In this document: in pieces, positions 8,501 to 15,641 of the stretch
How the letters are laid out: every line of letters starts with the position of its first letter
Numbering within the stretch: the stretch's first letter is position 1
DNA from: Planctobacterium marinum
GTDB lineage: Bacteria > Pseudomonadota > Gammaproteobacteria > Enterobacterales > Alteromonadaceae
Reading direction: 5' to 3'
DNA length: 64,000 nucleotides
Assembly (NCBI RefSeq): GCF_036322805.1
Contig: NZ_AP027272.1
Span: forward strand, 4,588,001-4,652,000
Position numbers and translations under genes: made by a program
Notes under the pieces: model-generated
What the model saw: the letters and a program-made list of their open reading frames with translations, nothing else
What the model was told of the DNA's origin: nothing
Databases searched by the model: none

Positions 8501-11098
8501 GCCCCAAAGGTCACCGTAGGCCGAAAGGTCTACCGATTTGTGGTAATTAATACGGGGCTGCACAAAGTATTTGCGTTCATCTTCATCCAGCTCACCATTG
8601 TAGTTGCTATCATCTGAATACCAGGAGTATTCCAGGTAAGACATTCGATTCTGGTTATCAACACCTAAAATTCGCCACACCCTTTGTCGAATAATATTGC
8701 GGTGGTAATACTCCATAGTCACCGTGCCGGCATTTTCATCTATCTGGTATTGCCATTCAGCGCCAAAGTTAAGTATCTCCTCCCGATATTCAGTGTCACC
8801 CTCGATGTAGGTATCACCCTCTTCGATGTAAATACCGCGCTGCAACGTACCGTCAGATAAAAACTGATAACCAAATAAATAGGGTGCACGTGGTACATTG
8901 TCAGAAAAGTAACGTTCGCTATTCCAGCCAAACGCATGGGACGCTTTTATTTCCGGAAGTGCTGTGAGTAGCGCGGCTTCGATATCCAGATCTTGAGCGT
9001 GATAGGTTTGCAGGGTACTGGTAAACCAAAACTCTTCGTCTTCGTTATTAACAAAACGCACCGCTACCAGACTTTCATTGTCTCTGGTTTTTAAAATCCA
9101 ATAGGAATGGGTTCCCTGATCGTTGGTCAGGGTTAGCTCACTTGAATCAATACCCCAGGTGAAGGTCATTGCCGACACTTCACTGTTAACAACGTCATCA
9201 TTAAAGGTGATCAGGTCATGACGAAAGCCCGGTCCAACATAGGTGTTTAGCAAGGTTCCCGTCTCTTCCAACGAGTAGTACAGTGGCAAAGCCCAGGTAA
9301 CAGATTGGTTTAGATTGCTCCATTGTTCGCGGTGATGCTCCTGCAAGTGACGCATTACATGGGATTCTTGGGTATTGCTGCTCAGCACAAACGCCTCTTC
9401 GCCAAATTGCTCCTTAACACTGTCGGGGACCAATAAAGTCTGCAGCGTGTAGGTCGTTTTTAATAAGCCATAGCCTCCCTCAGTACTGCCAATAGCCTGA
9501 TAATGCTGCTGTGCCACTTGGGTCTCGATGTAAGTTGAGAAGTAGTAATCGATATAGCCTTGATCATAAGCAATAAGCAGGTTATCTGCCGCCTCATCAC
9601 CCCAAGTTTCCCGGACCTCGTTGTAAGGATGCCAGCTGGTAAAGTATTGTTGCTCGGCTTCAAATCCGGTAACCGTAATGTCTCCCTCTGTATCAGCGGA
9701 CCAGCTTAAGGATTGAGGCTCTGGAGTTCCATGAGCAGCGCTAACATAAGACAGCAGACTGCCATCCTCTGCAAAATCTAAAACCGTCAGGTAATTGGGG
9801 AAAAAGCCTTCGCTAACCATTGATTCCGGCCAATCCAAAATAATGGTGTCTTCGACAACAAACTCAGCGAGCGTGGCGTTGATAACAGTGTTTGGATTGC
9901 TCCCTTGCTGCACTTCTTCACCGTCATTTACGCCATCATTATCAGTATCAGCAAGAGTTGGATTGGTTTCATAAGTGTTTACTTCTTCGTAGTCAGACAA
10001 GCCATCGCCATCGGTGTCTGCAGCCGTTGGGTCGCTACCATGCACTTGTTCTTCATAGTCATTTAATCCATCGTTATCACTATCGCGATTAACCGGACTA
10101 CCCTCAACCATCGCCATAATTACCGACATGGGAGAAGCTATTGGAATATCAATTTCAAGCCCGGCTTCGATGCGTTCGATGCGGTTATCTGAGCTGCGGC
10201 GGATATATACGTGATTATCGCTGACCCGACGCACGGCAGGGTCGGCCTTGCCATCACCATCGTAGTCGGCCACCATAGGAATATCATCTGCTTGCAGACC
10301 AAATCGGATACGGATGATTTCACCGCTAAGAGAACTCTTGATGTACCACATAGAATTGGATGGCCGACGAACAGCAATATCATCTATTCCATCCCCGTCG
10401 TAATCCGCCGGAACTGGTATATCCGTGCTTTGCAAACCAAATTTAATACGCTGGATACCATCGTTACGAGGTGCGTTATAATTCACTCTGTCACCCTGAG
10501 AATTCAGGATATACCAAGTTGAGTTGGAGGGTCTGCGTACCGCAATATCGGTGATTCCGTCGCCGTTATAGTCTGCCGGTACAGGAATATCCGCCGAATT
10601 CTTACCAAATTGTACGCGCTGAATAGCGTCATTGCTGTTGTTTGCGCCACCCGAAGAATTGAGGATATACCACATATAATTTGAAGGTCTGCGCACAGCA
10701 ACATCCGTAATACCATCTCCATCATAATCTCCCGTTACCGGGATATCAGTGCTTTGCAAACCAAATTTAATACGTTGAATGCCAGCAGCACTGCTGTCAG
10801 TAGAATTCTGGATGTACCACATGGCATTGGAGGGCCTGCGAACCGCCACATCAAAGATCCCGTCACCATCAAAATCACCGGCTACGGGGATATCGGTTCC
10901 TCTCAAGCCAAGTATCTCTTGATTATTGGTACGGTAATTTATGAAACTAAAATCTGAAGGACGCCGCAGAACAACATCCGCTTTTTCGTCACCATTGTAG
11001 TCAAAATTTACCTGGGCGAATATTGGGAATGTGGAGGTGCAGAACAGAACAACTAATAAAATTGCTCGATGTGCCATTCCCTGTGCGGAATAAAACAT
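5555..11098 (-). CDS. Giant secreted multi-repeat protein: FG-GAP-like repeats, type 3 Ca-binding repeats, duplicated unknown module, LRR domain
   Basis: 1847 residues with a signal peptide (MAHRAILLVVLFCTSTFPIFAQ); the ATG at 11098 follows AAAGGAAAC. Order: six FG-GAP/VCBS-like units at about 29-330 (core DYDGDGITDVAVRRPSN.MWYI); acidic thrombospondin type 3-like repeats (DxDxDGLxDxxE) near 335-400; a ~460-residue unknown module; more type 3 repeats near 866-925; a second diverged copy of the module; a third acidic block near 1400-1440; then about twelve 22-residue SDS22/internalin-like leucine-rich repeats (about 1440-1790) with a capped C-terminus. Such proteins are exported, calcium-stabilised and often adhesive. 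No LPXTG, PEP-CTERM or T9SS tag was recognised. It is monocistronic between terminators. Confidence 0.85.
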   Translation of the reverse strand: MFYSAQGMAHRAILLVVLFCTSTFPIFAQVNFDYNGDEKADVVLRRPSDFSFINYRTNNQEILGLRGTDIPVAGDFDGDGIFDVAVRRPSNAMWYIQNSTDSSAAGIQRIKFGLQSTDIPVTGDYDGDGITDVAVRRPSNYMWYILNSSGGANNSNDAIQRVQFGKNSADIPVPADYNGDGITDIAVRRPSNSTWYILNSQGDRVNYNAPRNDGIQRIKFGLQSTDIPVPADYDGDGIDDIAVRRPSNSMWYIKSSLSGEIIRIRFGLQADDIPMVADYDGDGKADPAVRRVSDNHVYIRRSSDNRIERIEAGLEIDIPIASPMSVIMAMVEGSPVNRDSDNDGLNDYEEQVHGSDPTAADTDGDGLSDYEEVNTYETNPTLADTDNDGVNDGEEVQQGSNPNTVINATLAEFVVEDTIILDWPESMVSEGFFPNYLTVLDFAEDGSLLSYVSAAHGTPEPQSLSWSADTEGDITVTGFEAEQQYFTSWHPYNEVRETWGDEAADNLLIAYDQGYIDYYFSTYIETQVAQQHYQAIGSTEGGYGLLKTTYTLQTLLVPDSVKEQFGEEAFVLSSNTQESHVMRHLQEHHREQWSNLNQSVTWALPLYYSLEETGTLLNTYVGPGFRHDLITFNDDVVNSEVSAMTFTWGIDSSELTLTNDQGTHSYWILKTRDNESLVAVRFVNNEDEEFWFTSTLQTYHAQDLDIEAALLTALPEIKASHAFGWNSERYFSDNVPRAPYLFGYQFLSDGTLQRGIYIEEGDTYIEGDTEYREEILNFGAEWQYQIDENAGTVTMEYYHRNIIRQRVWRILGVDNQNRMSYLEYSWYSDDSNYNGELDEDERKYFVQPRINYHKSVDLSAYGDLWGNLDLDDDGLTNAQESEAGTSFTEADSDSDGLSDYDEVITHGTNPLVADSDNDGLTDSEELLRGTDPNTPDTGNFEEADVLNQTLLFTALEEDIQSGYVPLLGEVYEFQEDGAVTYHRTAQQGSSEALELTWSVDDSGYIAVSGFDSFSTAGYYNEYYYPFDALEEQWGTELAEQLREAYFDNAIGYSIYIYHSQGTYAHFLGKQEEADADNVTERMIVRYEGIEIPQNIIDAVNQYGQGWQGDSKYYVFEHSSTSGGLLQDIQGIEFQPFDETMMQSQWALAHSYTLESYFSNSDSATAALYWDLFDFTDATAQSQIAGLSYDWAISSDGALQLSNEDVTLTYRLIMQNENEYYTLAEVEADGVSQFIVGNMVRASANAASFTDNLLTEIPEIYTSTVNGWRKDNWDAGVYSASSLFGYQFVDAENLKRGIYIDDYNNEHTPSIHFGYDWTYSVASEARQVVMYRPENRGYRTWDILGVDSNGKTLVLERSIYQYDANSNGEIDDDEKGYFVLPRISMLEKADLSQYEAWGNTDFDDDGLTLNEETQYGTDPENPDSDGDGVSDGDEVEAGYDPNTADNFVDFELFGDDSLAFCIQEVAGQAFATVESVTELDCFDYSNISTLAGIEQLINLQRLVLLQATADDFSVLAQLSHLTELLILDSEIGDLSFLSEMTQLQRLSLQYSRVDDFAAIADLSSLQWLSLSNTSFIDLQTLEGLQSLTTLHLRFTAIEDFQPLGNLTSIQYLNLSGTSFSDGEVLSPLTQLETLLLVDVSTVTDFAPILALPALTGLDLSGTSIDNFAVFGTRDNWKLIGAGGIALTTDDLSFLAQQTALETLWLNDSGLSSVADVSALISHLPIIALDLSDNDITDLTGIEALSTLERLYLYFNNIQDITPLYSLPALQRVILSYNYGLYCWDLEQLHLTTGADVIYHNCRFESSALKPQSAASKTAITSDWTEFLQQRDEALQKGQASYRTLLDHW
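10150..11040 (-). repeat. Six in-gene tandem repeats encoding FG-GAP-like units
   Basis: Within the 5' end of the giant gene, six units of about 130-180 bp repeat the coding pattern for D-Y/F-D/N-GDG...D-AVRRPSN...WYI...IRFG. The middle four are nearly identical in the AVRRPSN and FGLQSTDIPV stretches, while the first and sixth are diverged. Spacers between cores vary because of inserted Asn/Ser-rich loops. The graded similarity implies expansion by unequal crossing-over. Confidence 0.8.
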
Positions 11099-11230
11099 GA
11101 TGTTTCCTTTATCAAAATAGTAAAGGAAGTGTAAATTTTTAGCGTAAAATAGTCCACAAGCGCTGATGATTAGTTACTCATAAAGAGTAGTAAATCGGCT
11201 TTTGGGAAAGTCAATTCCAGAGGCAATATC

Positions 11231-11262
11231 AAAAAGAGCACCAGTCACAGAACGTGGCGCTC
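11231..11262 (-). terminator. Rho-independent terminator of the small periplasmic protein gene
   Basis: On the minus strand GAGCGCCA / TGGTGCTC form an 8-bp stem (one G-T pair) followed directly by TTTTT (plus-strand AAAAA at 11231-11235), 15 bp after the stop codon at 11277. Confidence 0.7.
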
Positions 11263-11276
11263 AACTTTACCAATAT

Positions 11277-11528
11277 TTAGCCTTCTTTACCTTGTGCGAT
11301 AAAGTCCTTCACCGCTTGTAGAGAGGGAAATGCTGCATAACCAGACGCATCTAACTCTTCGTTGATACAGTCTAGAATGGCCTTGTCGGTCACTTCTTCA
11401 CCTTCGTAGTACTCTACACAATAATCCAGTGTGTCTTGCAGATAATCCACATCCGGCATTTCTTGTGCACTGAGTGCAAAACCAGTCAAGGACAAAAATA
11501 CGGTGAACAGTAAGCCATAAAGTTTCAT
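11277..11528 (-). CDS. Small exported protein of unknown function
   Basis: 83 residues from the ATG at 11528: a signal peptide (MKLYGLLFTVFLSLTGFALSAQ) and an acidic mature part of about 60 residues with two cysteines (LDYCVEYYEG and AILDCINEE), which could form a disulfide in the periplasm. An in-frame TTG four codons upstream is less likely. I do not recognise the family. It has its own terminator and lies between the giant protein gene and an M14-like peptidase gene, all on the minus strand. The 119 bp between it and the peptidase gene hold a weak TGCCTC/GAGGCA hairpin. Confidence 0.7.
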   Translation of the reverse strand: MKLYGLLFTVFLSLTGFALSAQEMPDVDYLQDTLDYCVEYYEGEEVTDKAILDCINEELDASGYAAFPSLQAVKDFIAQGKEG

Positions 11529-11642
11529 TGCTATTCTCAAATGGTAGTGCCTCAGACCATCCGAGGCAGCAAAATGATGCGCAGAAATTACCCTTTAATG
11601 GCAGCAATAGAAAACGAAACTTTTTTATGCTGACGACAAAAA

Positions 11643-12575
11643 TTAACTGTCGGCCAGAACAAAATTCAACGCTCCAGTAATGGCTGCCGCTTGTGCTTCC
11701 ATGCAGTTTTGAGGATCGGTCTTGGGACTGTCAGGATATACCTCCGTAGTGGTGACATATTGAGCATCTGTCATTCCGGCACAAAGCCCGGCTTTTTTAC
11801 AGTCGTATTCGATGACGCCATGCTGAACCACTTTATCGCCAATAATATTGCCATTTTGATCTGCTGGCGCGATGTGAGTAATCTTGGCAACACTATCAAT
11901 TATGGCTTTTTGAAATGCGTCTTCTGAGCGCTTGGTATCCCCCACCAGATAAAATCCATCCGGAATATCCCAATTGTCATGGGTAACGCCATCACGAGCA
12001 GCCAGAGCCGGGCGAAATTCAGAATTGTCGGTATCCGTAGTCTCGTGCAAGTCAACATGCACCAAAGGCGCAATGTGATTATCTTTGAGGTAATGCATGA
12101 TCGCTTGGGTTTCTTCCGATGGCGCACCGAATATAAAAGAGCGATTGGGATCTACTGCTTTGGGATTCCAGCGATTAATGGTTTCGTATCCCCAAGGGCT
12201 CAAACAGGGGGCAACCACCAGATTCACCTTACCATCGTAATTTTGGGCAAAATGCTGCAGGAAAAATAACGCGCCTTGTACACCGCTGGTTTCATAGCCG
12301 TGCACGCCGCCAGTTATCAGGGCCACCGGAAGATTCGACTGCCAATTTTTACTGCGCAGCACAAATAGCGGATAACGTGACGGGTCATAACTTAAAGCGC
12401 CATACTGCTCGACTTGCCAGGCCTCAGAGAGCTGTTCAATTTTGCTCAGCACTTCTTCCTGATAACTGCGCTTTATGGCTTGCATTGTATACCATTGGGT
12501 TTTCTCTGTGTCTCCCCATGGAGTACCGGGGACACCAACGGGATAAGCAACTTCGGGACGATCAATTTTGGACAT
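11643..12575 (-). CDS. M14-family metallocarboxypeptidase-like protein
   Basis: 310 residues with the zinc carboxypeptidase layout: GGVHGYET (His92, Glu95), the substrate-carboxylate region DPNRSF (Asn144, Arg145), third ligand His177 in HVDLHE, and the general-base Glu in TTTEVYPD. Members cleave C-terminal residues or amide bonds of small substrates; this short single-domain form resembles the M14/AstE-AspA-like group. No signal peptide is seen, so it is probably cytoplasmic. The ATG at 12575 is preceded by AAAGGAGCC, a clear ribosome-binding site. It is divergent from the solute-binding protein gene. Confidence 0.85.
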   Translation of the reverse strand: MSKIDRPEVAYPVGVPGTPWGDTEKTQWYTMQAIKRSYQEEVLSKIEQLSEAWQVEQYGALSYDPSRYPLFVLRSKNWQSNLPVALITGGVHGYETSGVQGALFFLQHFAQNYDGKVNLVVAPCLSPWGYETINRWNPKAVDPNRSFIFGAPSEETQAIMHYLKDNHIAPLVHVDLHETTDTDNSEFRPALAARDGVTHDNWDIPDGFYLVGDTKRSEDAFQKAIIDSVAKITHIAPADQNGNIIGDKVVQHGVIEYDCKKAGLCAGMTDAQYVTTTEVYPDSPKTDPQNCMEAQAAAITGALNFVLADS

Positions 12576-12689
12576 AAAACGGCTCCTTTGTATCTTTTGC
12601 GCGACAGTCTATAGTAATTTTAACTCTCTTGCTTAGAACGTTGCTCATCATCATATTGTATGTTTTCCAGTATGGTTTACGCTTAAACA

Positions 12690-13445
12690 ATGACAGACGT
12701 TTCCAAAACCATATTGACATTGTTTGCTGTTACAAGCGCACTTTTTGCGAAAAGTACGCCCGCAGAGGACTATTTGATTTATGGTATTCCCAATTATCCC
12801 CCCTATTCAGTGTACGAAGAGCAAGGATTTAGTGGCCGAGATGTAGAGCTAATAAATACACTTGCAGAGCAAATGAATATCCCGATTCGATTCTCCCCCT
12901 GTGACTGGATACGTTGCTTACAACTGGCCAAATCAGGACGTATTGATGTACTCACTTCTGTTAACCGGGTAAAAGAAAGAGAAGCTTTCCTACACTTTAT
13001 CGAACCGGCATACAGTATCAGTAACATTGTATTCGTGGTGCGCAAAAACGAGGTCACTCACTATGATTCATTGCTCAAATTTAAAGAGACAGTAATTGGA
13101 AGAGAGAAAGGGGCAAGGTTACTGGACCAGGTAGATCATGACTCAGATATTGAAAAATATGAGTCACCAGACATTGTAGTACTGTTTAAAATGCTAGCAT
13201 CTGAGCGCCTTGATGCTGTCATGGGTGGGGATGTTGCCATGAAAGCAGCGTTGCATAACAGTGGTTATGGTGAGCAGCTTGCTCTAGCTTTGTATCGAGT
13301 GCAAGTACCCTCGGCCTATCTTGCCGTTGCCAGACACTCAAAAAGAGCAGAAAAACACTTAAATAACCTGCGGGCCGAAATGACAAGACTGCATATGACA
13401 GGACAATTAGCCCGCTTTTCACATTGGCAGGAGCTAAAAAACTAA
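12690..13445 (+). CDS. Periplasmic solute-binding protein family 3-like (amino-acid binding type)
   Basis: 251 residues: an N-terminal hydrophobic export segment (TILTLFAVTSALFAKSTPAED) then a type II periplasmic-binding fold, with YGIPNYPPYSVYEEQGFSGRDVELINTLAEQM matching the start of SBP_bac_3 proteins and VLTSVNRVKEREAFLHFIEPAY the hinge region. No ABC permease or ATPase lies nearby, so it belongs to the orphan SBP3-like group common in Alteromonadales and Shewanella, where the role is unknown. CDWIRCLQ gives a probable disulfide. No SD is evident before the ATG at 12690. Confidence 0.8.
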   Translation: MTDVSKTILTLFAVTSALFAKSTPAEDYLIYGIPNYPPYSVYEEQGFSGRDVELINTLAEQMNIPIRFSPCDWIRCLQLAKSGRIDVLTSVNRVKEREAFLHFIEPAYSISNIVFVVRKNEVTHYDSLLKFKETVIGREKGARLLDQVDHDSDIEKYESPDIVVLFKMLASERLDAVMGGDVAMKAALHNSGYGEQLALALYRVQVPSAYLAVARHSKRAEKHLNNLRAEMTRLHMTGQLARFSHWQELKN

Positions 13446-13505
13446 CACTTCACTTAACTGGTCGGACATGTTAATTTCTGGTTAATTTCATTCGAGATAA
13501 CAAAT

Positions 13506-13970
13506 ATGTCTGATAATTATTTGATGCGTTTATATAAGCGCTTACAGAAATTCCCCATGGGAGATCGTATTTTTTCCTTTGTGGCCAGTCGTAAAGCCCC
13601 TTATTTCGCTACCATAAAGCCAAAAATCACTAAATTAGAGCCGGGCGAGTGCCATTGCTTCATAAAAAAGCGTCGCTCTGTAGAAAATCATATTCGCACA
13701 GTGCACGTTATCGCTATTTGCAATGGCCTTGAAATGGCAATGGGCTTTATGGCGGAAGCTTCTATTCCAAAACACTTGCGCTGGATCCCCAAGGGCATGA
13801 CGGTAGACTATACTGCTAAAGCAGGATCCGACATTCGCTGTGAGGCAATATTACCAGATAATCACTGGCAAGAAGGGGACCTGCCAGTTCAGGTGACCGC
13901 TTATGACGAAAATGATGTGGTGGTAGTGAAAGGTACGATAAATTTGTGGATATCTGCCAAAAAGAAATAA
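13506..13970 (+). CDS. DUF4442 hotdog-fold protein (thioesterase-like)
   Basis: 154 residues matching DUF4442: PYFATIKPKITKLEPGEC, then the strand-helix segment RTVHVIAICNGLEMAMGFMAEASIP and the DYTAKAGSDIRCEA strands. These are acyl-CoA thioesterase-like hotdog proteins, with NG in the central helix where PaaI-type enzymes hold the active site. The family substrate is unproven. It starts 60 bp after the SBP gene and ends 23 bp before the dioxygenase gene, so the three may be one transcript. The pairing with a phytanoyl-CoA-dioxygenase-like enzyme would fit acyl-CoA chemistry, which is inference. Confidence 0.8.
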   Translation: MSDNYLMRLYKRLQKFPMGDRIFSFVASRKAPYFATIKPKITKLEPGECHCFIKKRRSVENHIRTVHVIAICNGLEMAMGFMAEASIPKHLRWIPKGMTVDYTAKAGSDIRCEAILPDNHWQEGDLPVQVTAYDENDVVVVKGTINLWISAKKK

Positions 13971-13993
13971 CGAGTTCGTTACCCAGAAATTAA

Positions 13994-15001
13994 ATGAAAG
14001 AGACGATGGAGCAGTCAGATATTGCCAATCTTGAAGTGAATCAAGAGCCGGTAATGCAATTGATGTGGCGATTGATGGACCGTTCTCCGGCATCATGCGC
14101 CAATGCCAAACTAAAGGGCTGCTTTCTCACTCGTGGCGCAGCCGATGTTTGTGGCAAAGGGCTGCAACATTTCATTCAGATGCTATTTGAATGTCAGGGT
14201 CAGCCCCAGCGACTTTGGCAATCCATGTCGCAGTGCCCAAGCTTTAGCGCTTCGGATTTTAACCTCCTGCTCAGCAGTTGCTTAGACAACACAAACACTT
14301 CATCGGAAACGATATCTGGCCCTTTAACCAGCGCAGATCTAAAACAATGGCGAGAGCAGGGCTACGTTGTGGTAAAAAACATCATCCCGCGTGATACCTC
14401 GTTAACCATCGCCGAACGATTGATGAACATTAATAGAACGTCATTACAGACGCCCGACTCCTGGCATCGCGCCTATGGCGGCCCGTTTTTCCGACAAGAA
14501 TACGATATTCCTGAATTAGACGTTGCGCGCCAATCAATCAAAGCTCGACAAGCATTCCAACAAGTTTGGCAACGAGAACATCTTATTACTACTCGAGATA
14601 CCTACAGTCTTAATTTTCCCGAAACAGCCAGACATTATTTCCAAGGTACAAAGCTACATCTGGATGTGGACTTTCACTTGCCTTTACACTTTAAAACCCA
14701 GGGAATCGTTTATCTCAATGACGTGGCTGCCGAACAGGGTGCATTAACACTGTGTACGGGTTTCCACCTGCAATATGCACAGTGGTTAAGCTCTCTTCCT
14801 AAAGCTTTTAATCCAAACGATAGTGATTTTACTCAATTTAAGCCTAAACCCATTGCGGCCGAAGCGGGTGATTTGATCATCTGGCACCATTGGTTACCCC
14901 ATGGTGCCTCACCCAATCACCATCATTTACCAAGAGTGGCCCAATACCTCGACATGTACTCACTAACACCAAGCCGGTTAGCGCCGGACGAAGCTTTTTA
15001 G
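13994..15001 (+). CDS. Phytanoyl-CoA dioxygenase (PhyH) family Fe(II)/2-oxoglutarate oxygenase with N-terminal extension
   Basis: 335 residues. The oxygenase part (from about 110) has the Fe-binding HLD triad start (His222-x-Asp224), distal His303 in LPHGASPNHH and 2-oxoglutarate-binding Arg314. The first ~105 residues, rich in Cys and His, match nothing I know and may be a separate helical domain. PhyH enzymes hydroxylate CoA esters or small natural products; the substrate is unknown. The start could also be the ATG at 14006, which has GAAAGAGACG ahead of it. The stop overlaps the stop of the convergent glyoxalase-fold gene by 4 bp. Confidence 0.8.
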   Translation: MKETMEQSDIANLEVNQEPVMQLMWRLMDRSPASCANAKLKGCFLTRGAADVCGKGLQHFIQMLFECQGQPQRLWQSMSQCPSFSASDFNLLLSSCLDNTNTSSETISGPLTSADLKQWREQGYVVVKNIIPRDTSLTIAERLMNINRTSLQTPDSWHRAYGGPFFRQEYDIPELDVARQSIKARQAFQQVWQREHLITTRDTYSLNFPETARHYFQGTKLHLDVDFHLPLHFKTQGIVYLNDVAAEQGALTLCTGFHLQYAQWLSSLPKAFNPNDSDFTQFKPKPIAAEAGDLIIWHHWLPHGASPNHHHLPRVAQYLDMYSLTPSRLAPDEAF

Positions 15002-15414
15002 TGGTAGTCATTGCGCTGGGCAACAATGTCACTGTGATACTGCACAAACTCCACCTCAAAACCATCGGGATCGATAAAATACAGGTTGCTGCGAAACGGC
15101 GTGTCACTGCCCAACTTTGAAGGTTCAAAGCCGACTGCTTGCAAGCGTTGCCGTACCGCTTCAAGGTTGCTAACAGCAAAGGCAAAATGAGCCAGCCCGG
15201 GAGTGTGTCCCGACAGATCGCGATTTTCACCTTCTCCGTGATCGGAAAACGCCAGATACTGATGTTCGTCACCAAAGTGCAGCCACTGCCGTGCCTTACC
15301 GTGCCACTTGTCATGGCCACCACCGCGCACTTTCCAATCTGGAAACGCCGAGCCATAAAAACGCAAACTGTTATCAAGATTTTTTACCACTAAATTTACA
15401 TGTTCGATAAACAT
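14998..15414 (-). CDS. VOC-family (glyoxalase/bleomycin-resistance fold) protein, likely SoxR target
   Basis: 138 residues of a single VOC unit pair: FIEHVNLVVKNLDNSLRFY at the start, GLAHFAFAVSNLEAVRQRL and FIDPDGFEVEFVQ at the end, with His5, His76-region and Glu metal-ligand candidates in the usual places. VOC proteins are metal-dependent lyases, dioxygenases or drug-binding proteins. The gene has a strong site (AAGGAGAAACAGG) overlapping the stop of a 40-codon ORF just upstream, and a SoxR-type promoter lies ahead of both. A role in handling redox-cycling compounds or toxic aldehydes is inferred from that context only. Confidence 0.85.
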   Translation of the reverse strand: MFIEHVNLVVKNLDNSLRFYGSAFPDWKVRGGGHDKWHGKARQWLHFGDEHQYLAFSDHGEGENRDLSGHTPGLAHFAFAVSNLEAVRQRLQAVGFEPSKLGSDTPFRSNLYFIDPDGFEVEFVQYHSDIVAQRNDYH

Positions 15415-15425
15415 CCTGTTTCTCC

Positions 15426-15548
15426 TTATTTTTTGCTACTGGTATGTTGAAAAGTGGGGTTTTGCCATAGCAGCAATATTGTGTGACCAAATACCCTTAA
15501 TGCTTGAAGAAAGTTGCTTTGTTGAATTCTCGTTTTGTAACTAGTCAT
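15426..15548 (-). CDS. Candidate 40-residue peptide gene in the SoxR-driven leader
   Basis: On the minus strand an ATG at 15548 is preceded by AAGGAC with 6-nt spacing. The frame runs 40 codons (MTSYKTRIQQSNFLQALRV... ending QHTSSKK) to TAA at 15426-15428. The stop overlaps the SD of the VOC gene (TAAGGAG), giving an 11-nt gap, so the arrangement predicts translational coupling. The predicted transcription start is only ~23 nt upstream. The peptide has a basic N-terminus, a short hydrophobic segment (VFGHTILLLW) and a polar tail. No family is recognised. It could be a functional microprotein or a leader peptide. Confidence 0.5.
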   Translation of the reverse strand: MTSYKTRIQQSNFLQALRVFGHTILLLWQNPTFQHTSSKK

Positions 15549-15577
15549 TCGTTTGTCCTTTGTGTTAACTTGTCACC

Positions 15578-15608
15578 AGCTTAAAACCTCAAGTTAAGTT
15601 GAGGTAAA
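15578..15608 (-). promoter_or_regulatory. SoxR-activated promoter directed at the VOC gene
   Basis: Minus strand: -35 TTTACC (15608-15603), a 19-bp spacer and -10 TAAGCT (15583-15578). The over-long 19-bp spacer with the operator inside it is the hallmark of MerR/SoxR-activated promoters, and the -35 and box arrangement parallels enterobacterial soxS. The expected start point is near 15571. Confidence 0.7.
15587..15604. promoter_or_regulatory. SoxR operator (sox box)
   Basis: CCTCAAGTTAAGTTGAGG differs at one position from the perfect palindrome CCTCAAGTTAACTTGAGG known as the SoxR-binding site. It lies between the divergent VOC and soxR genes, 38 bp from the soxR start. Confidence 0.85.
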
Positions 15609-15641
15609 GTGTTTTTTTAAACTTTTTTGGAGATCGGATTG

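Noticed and set aside
10700-11040. CRISPR-like repetition suspected from the repeated DNA in the 5' part of the giant gene
   Set aside because: Repeats are in frame, encode FG-GAP-like units and vary in length; no uniform short repeats with unique spacers and no cas genes.
14877-15377. 166-codon frame overlapping the VOC gene
   Set aside because: Out-of-frame overlap of a recognisable VOC protein; no family match in the frame.
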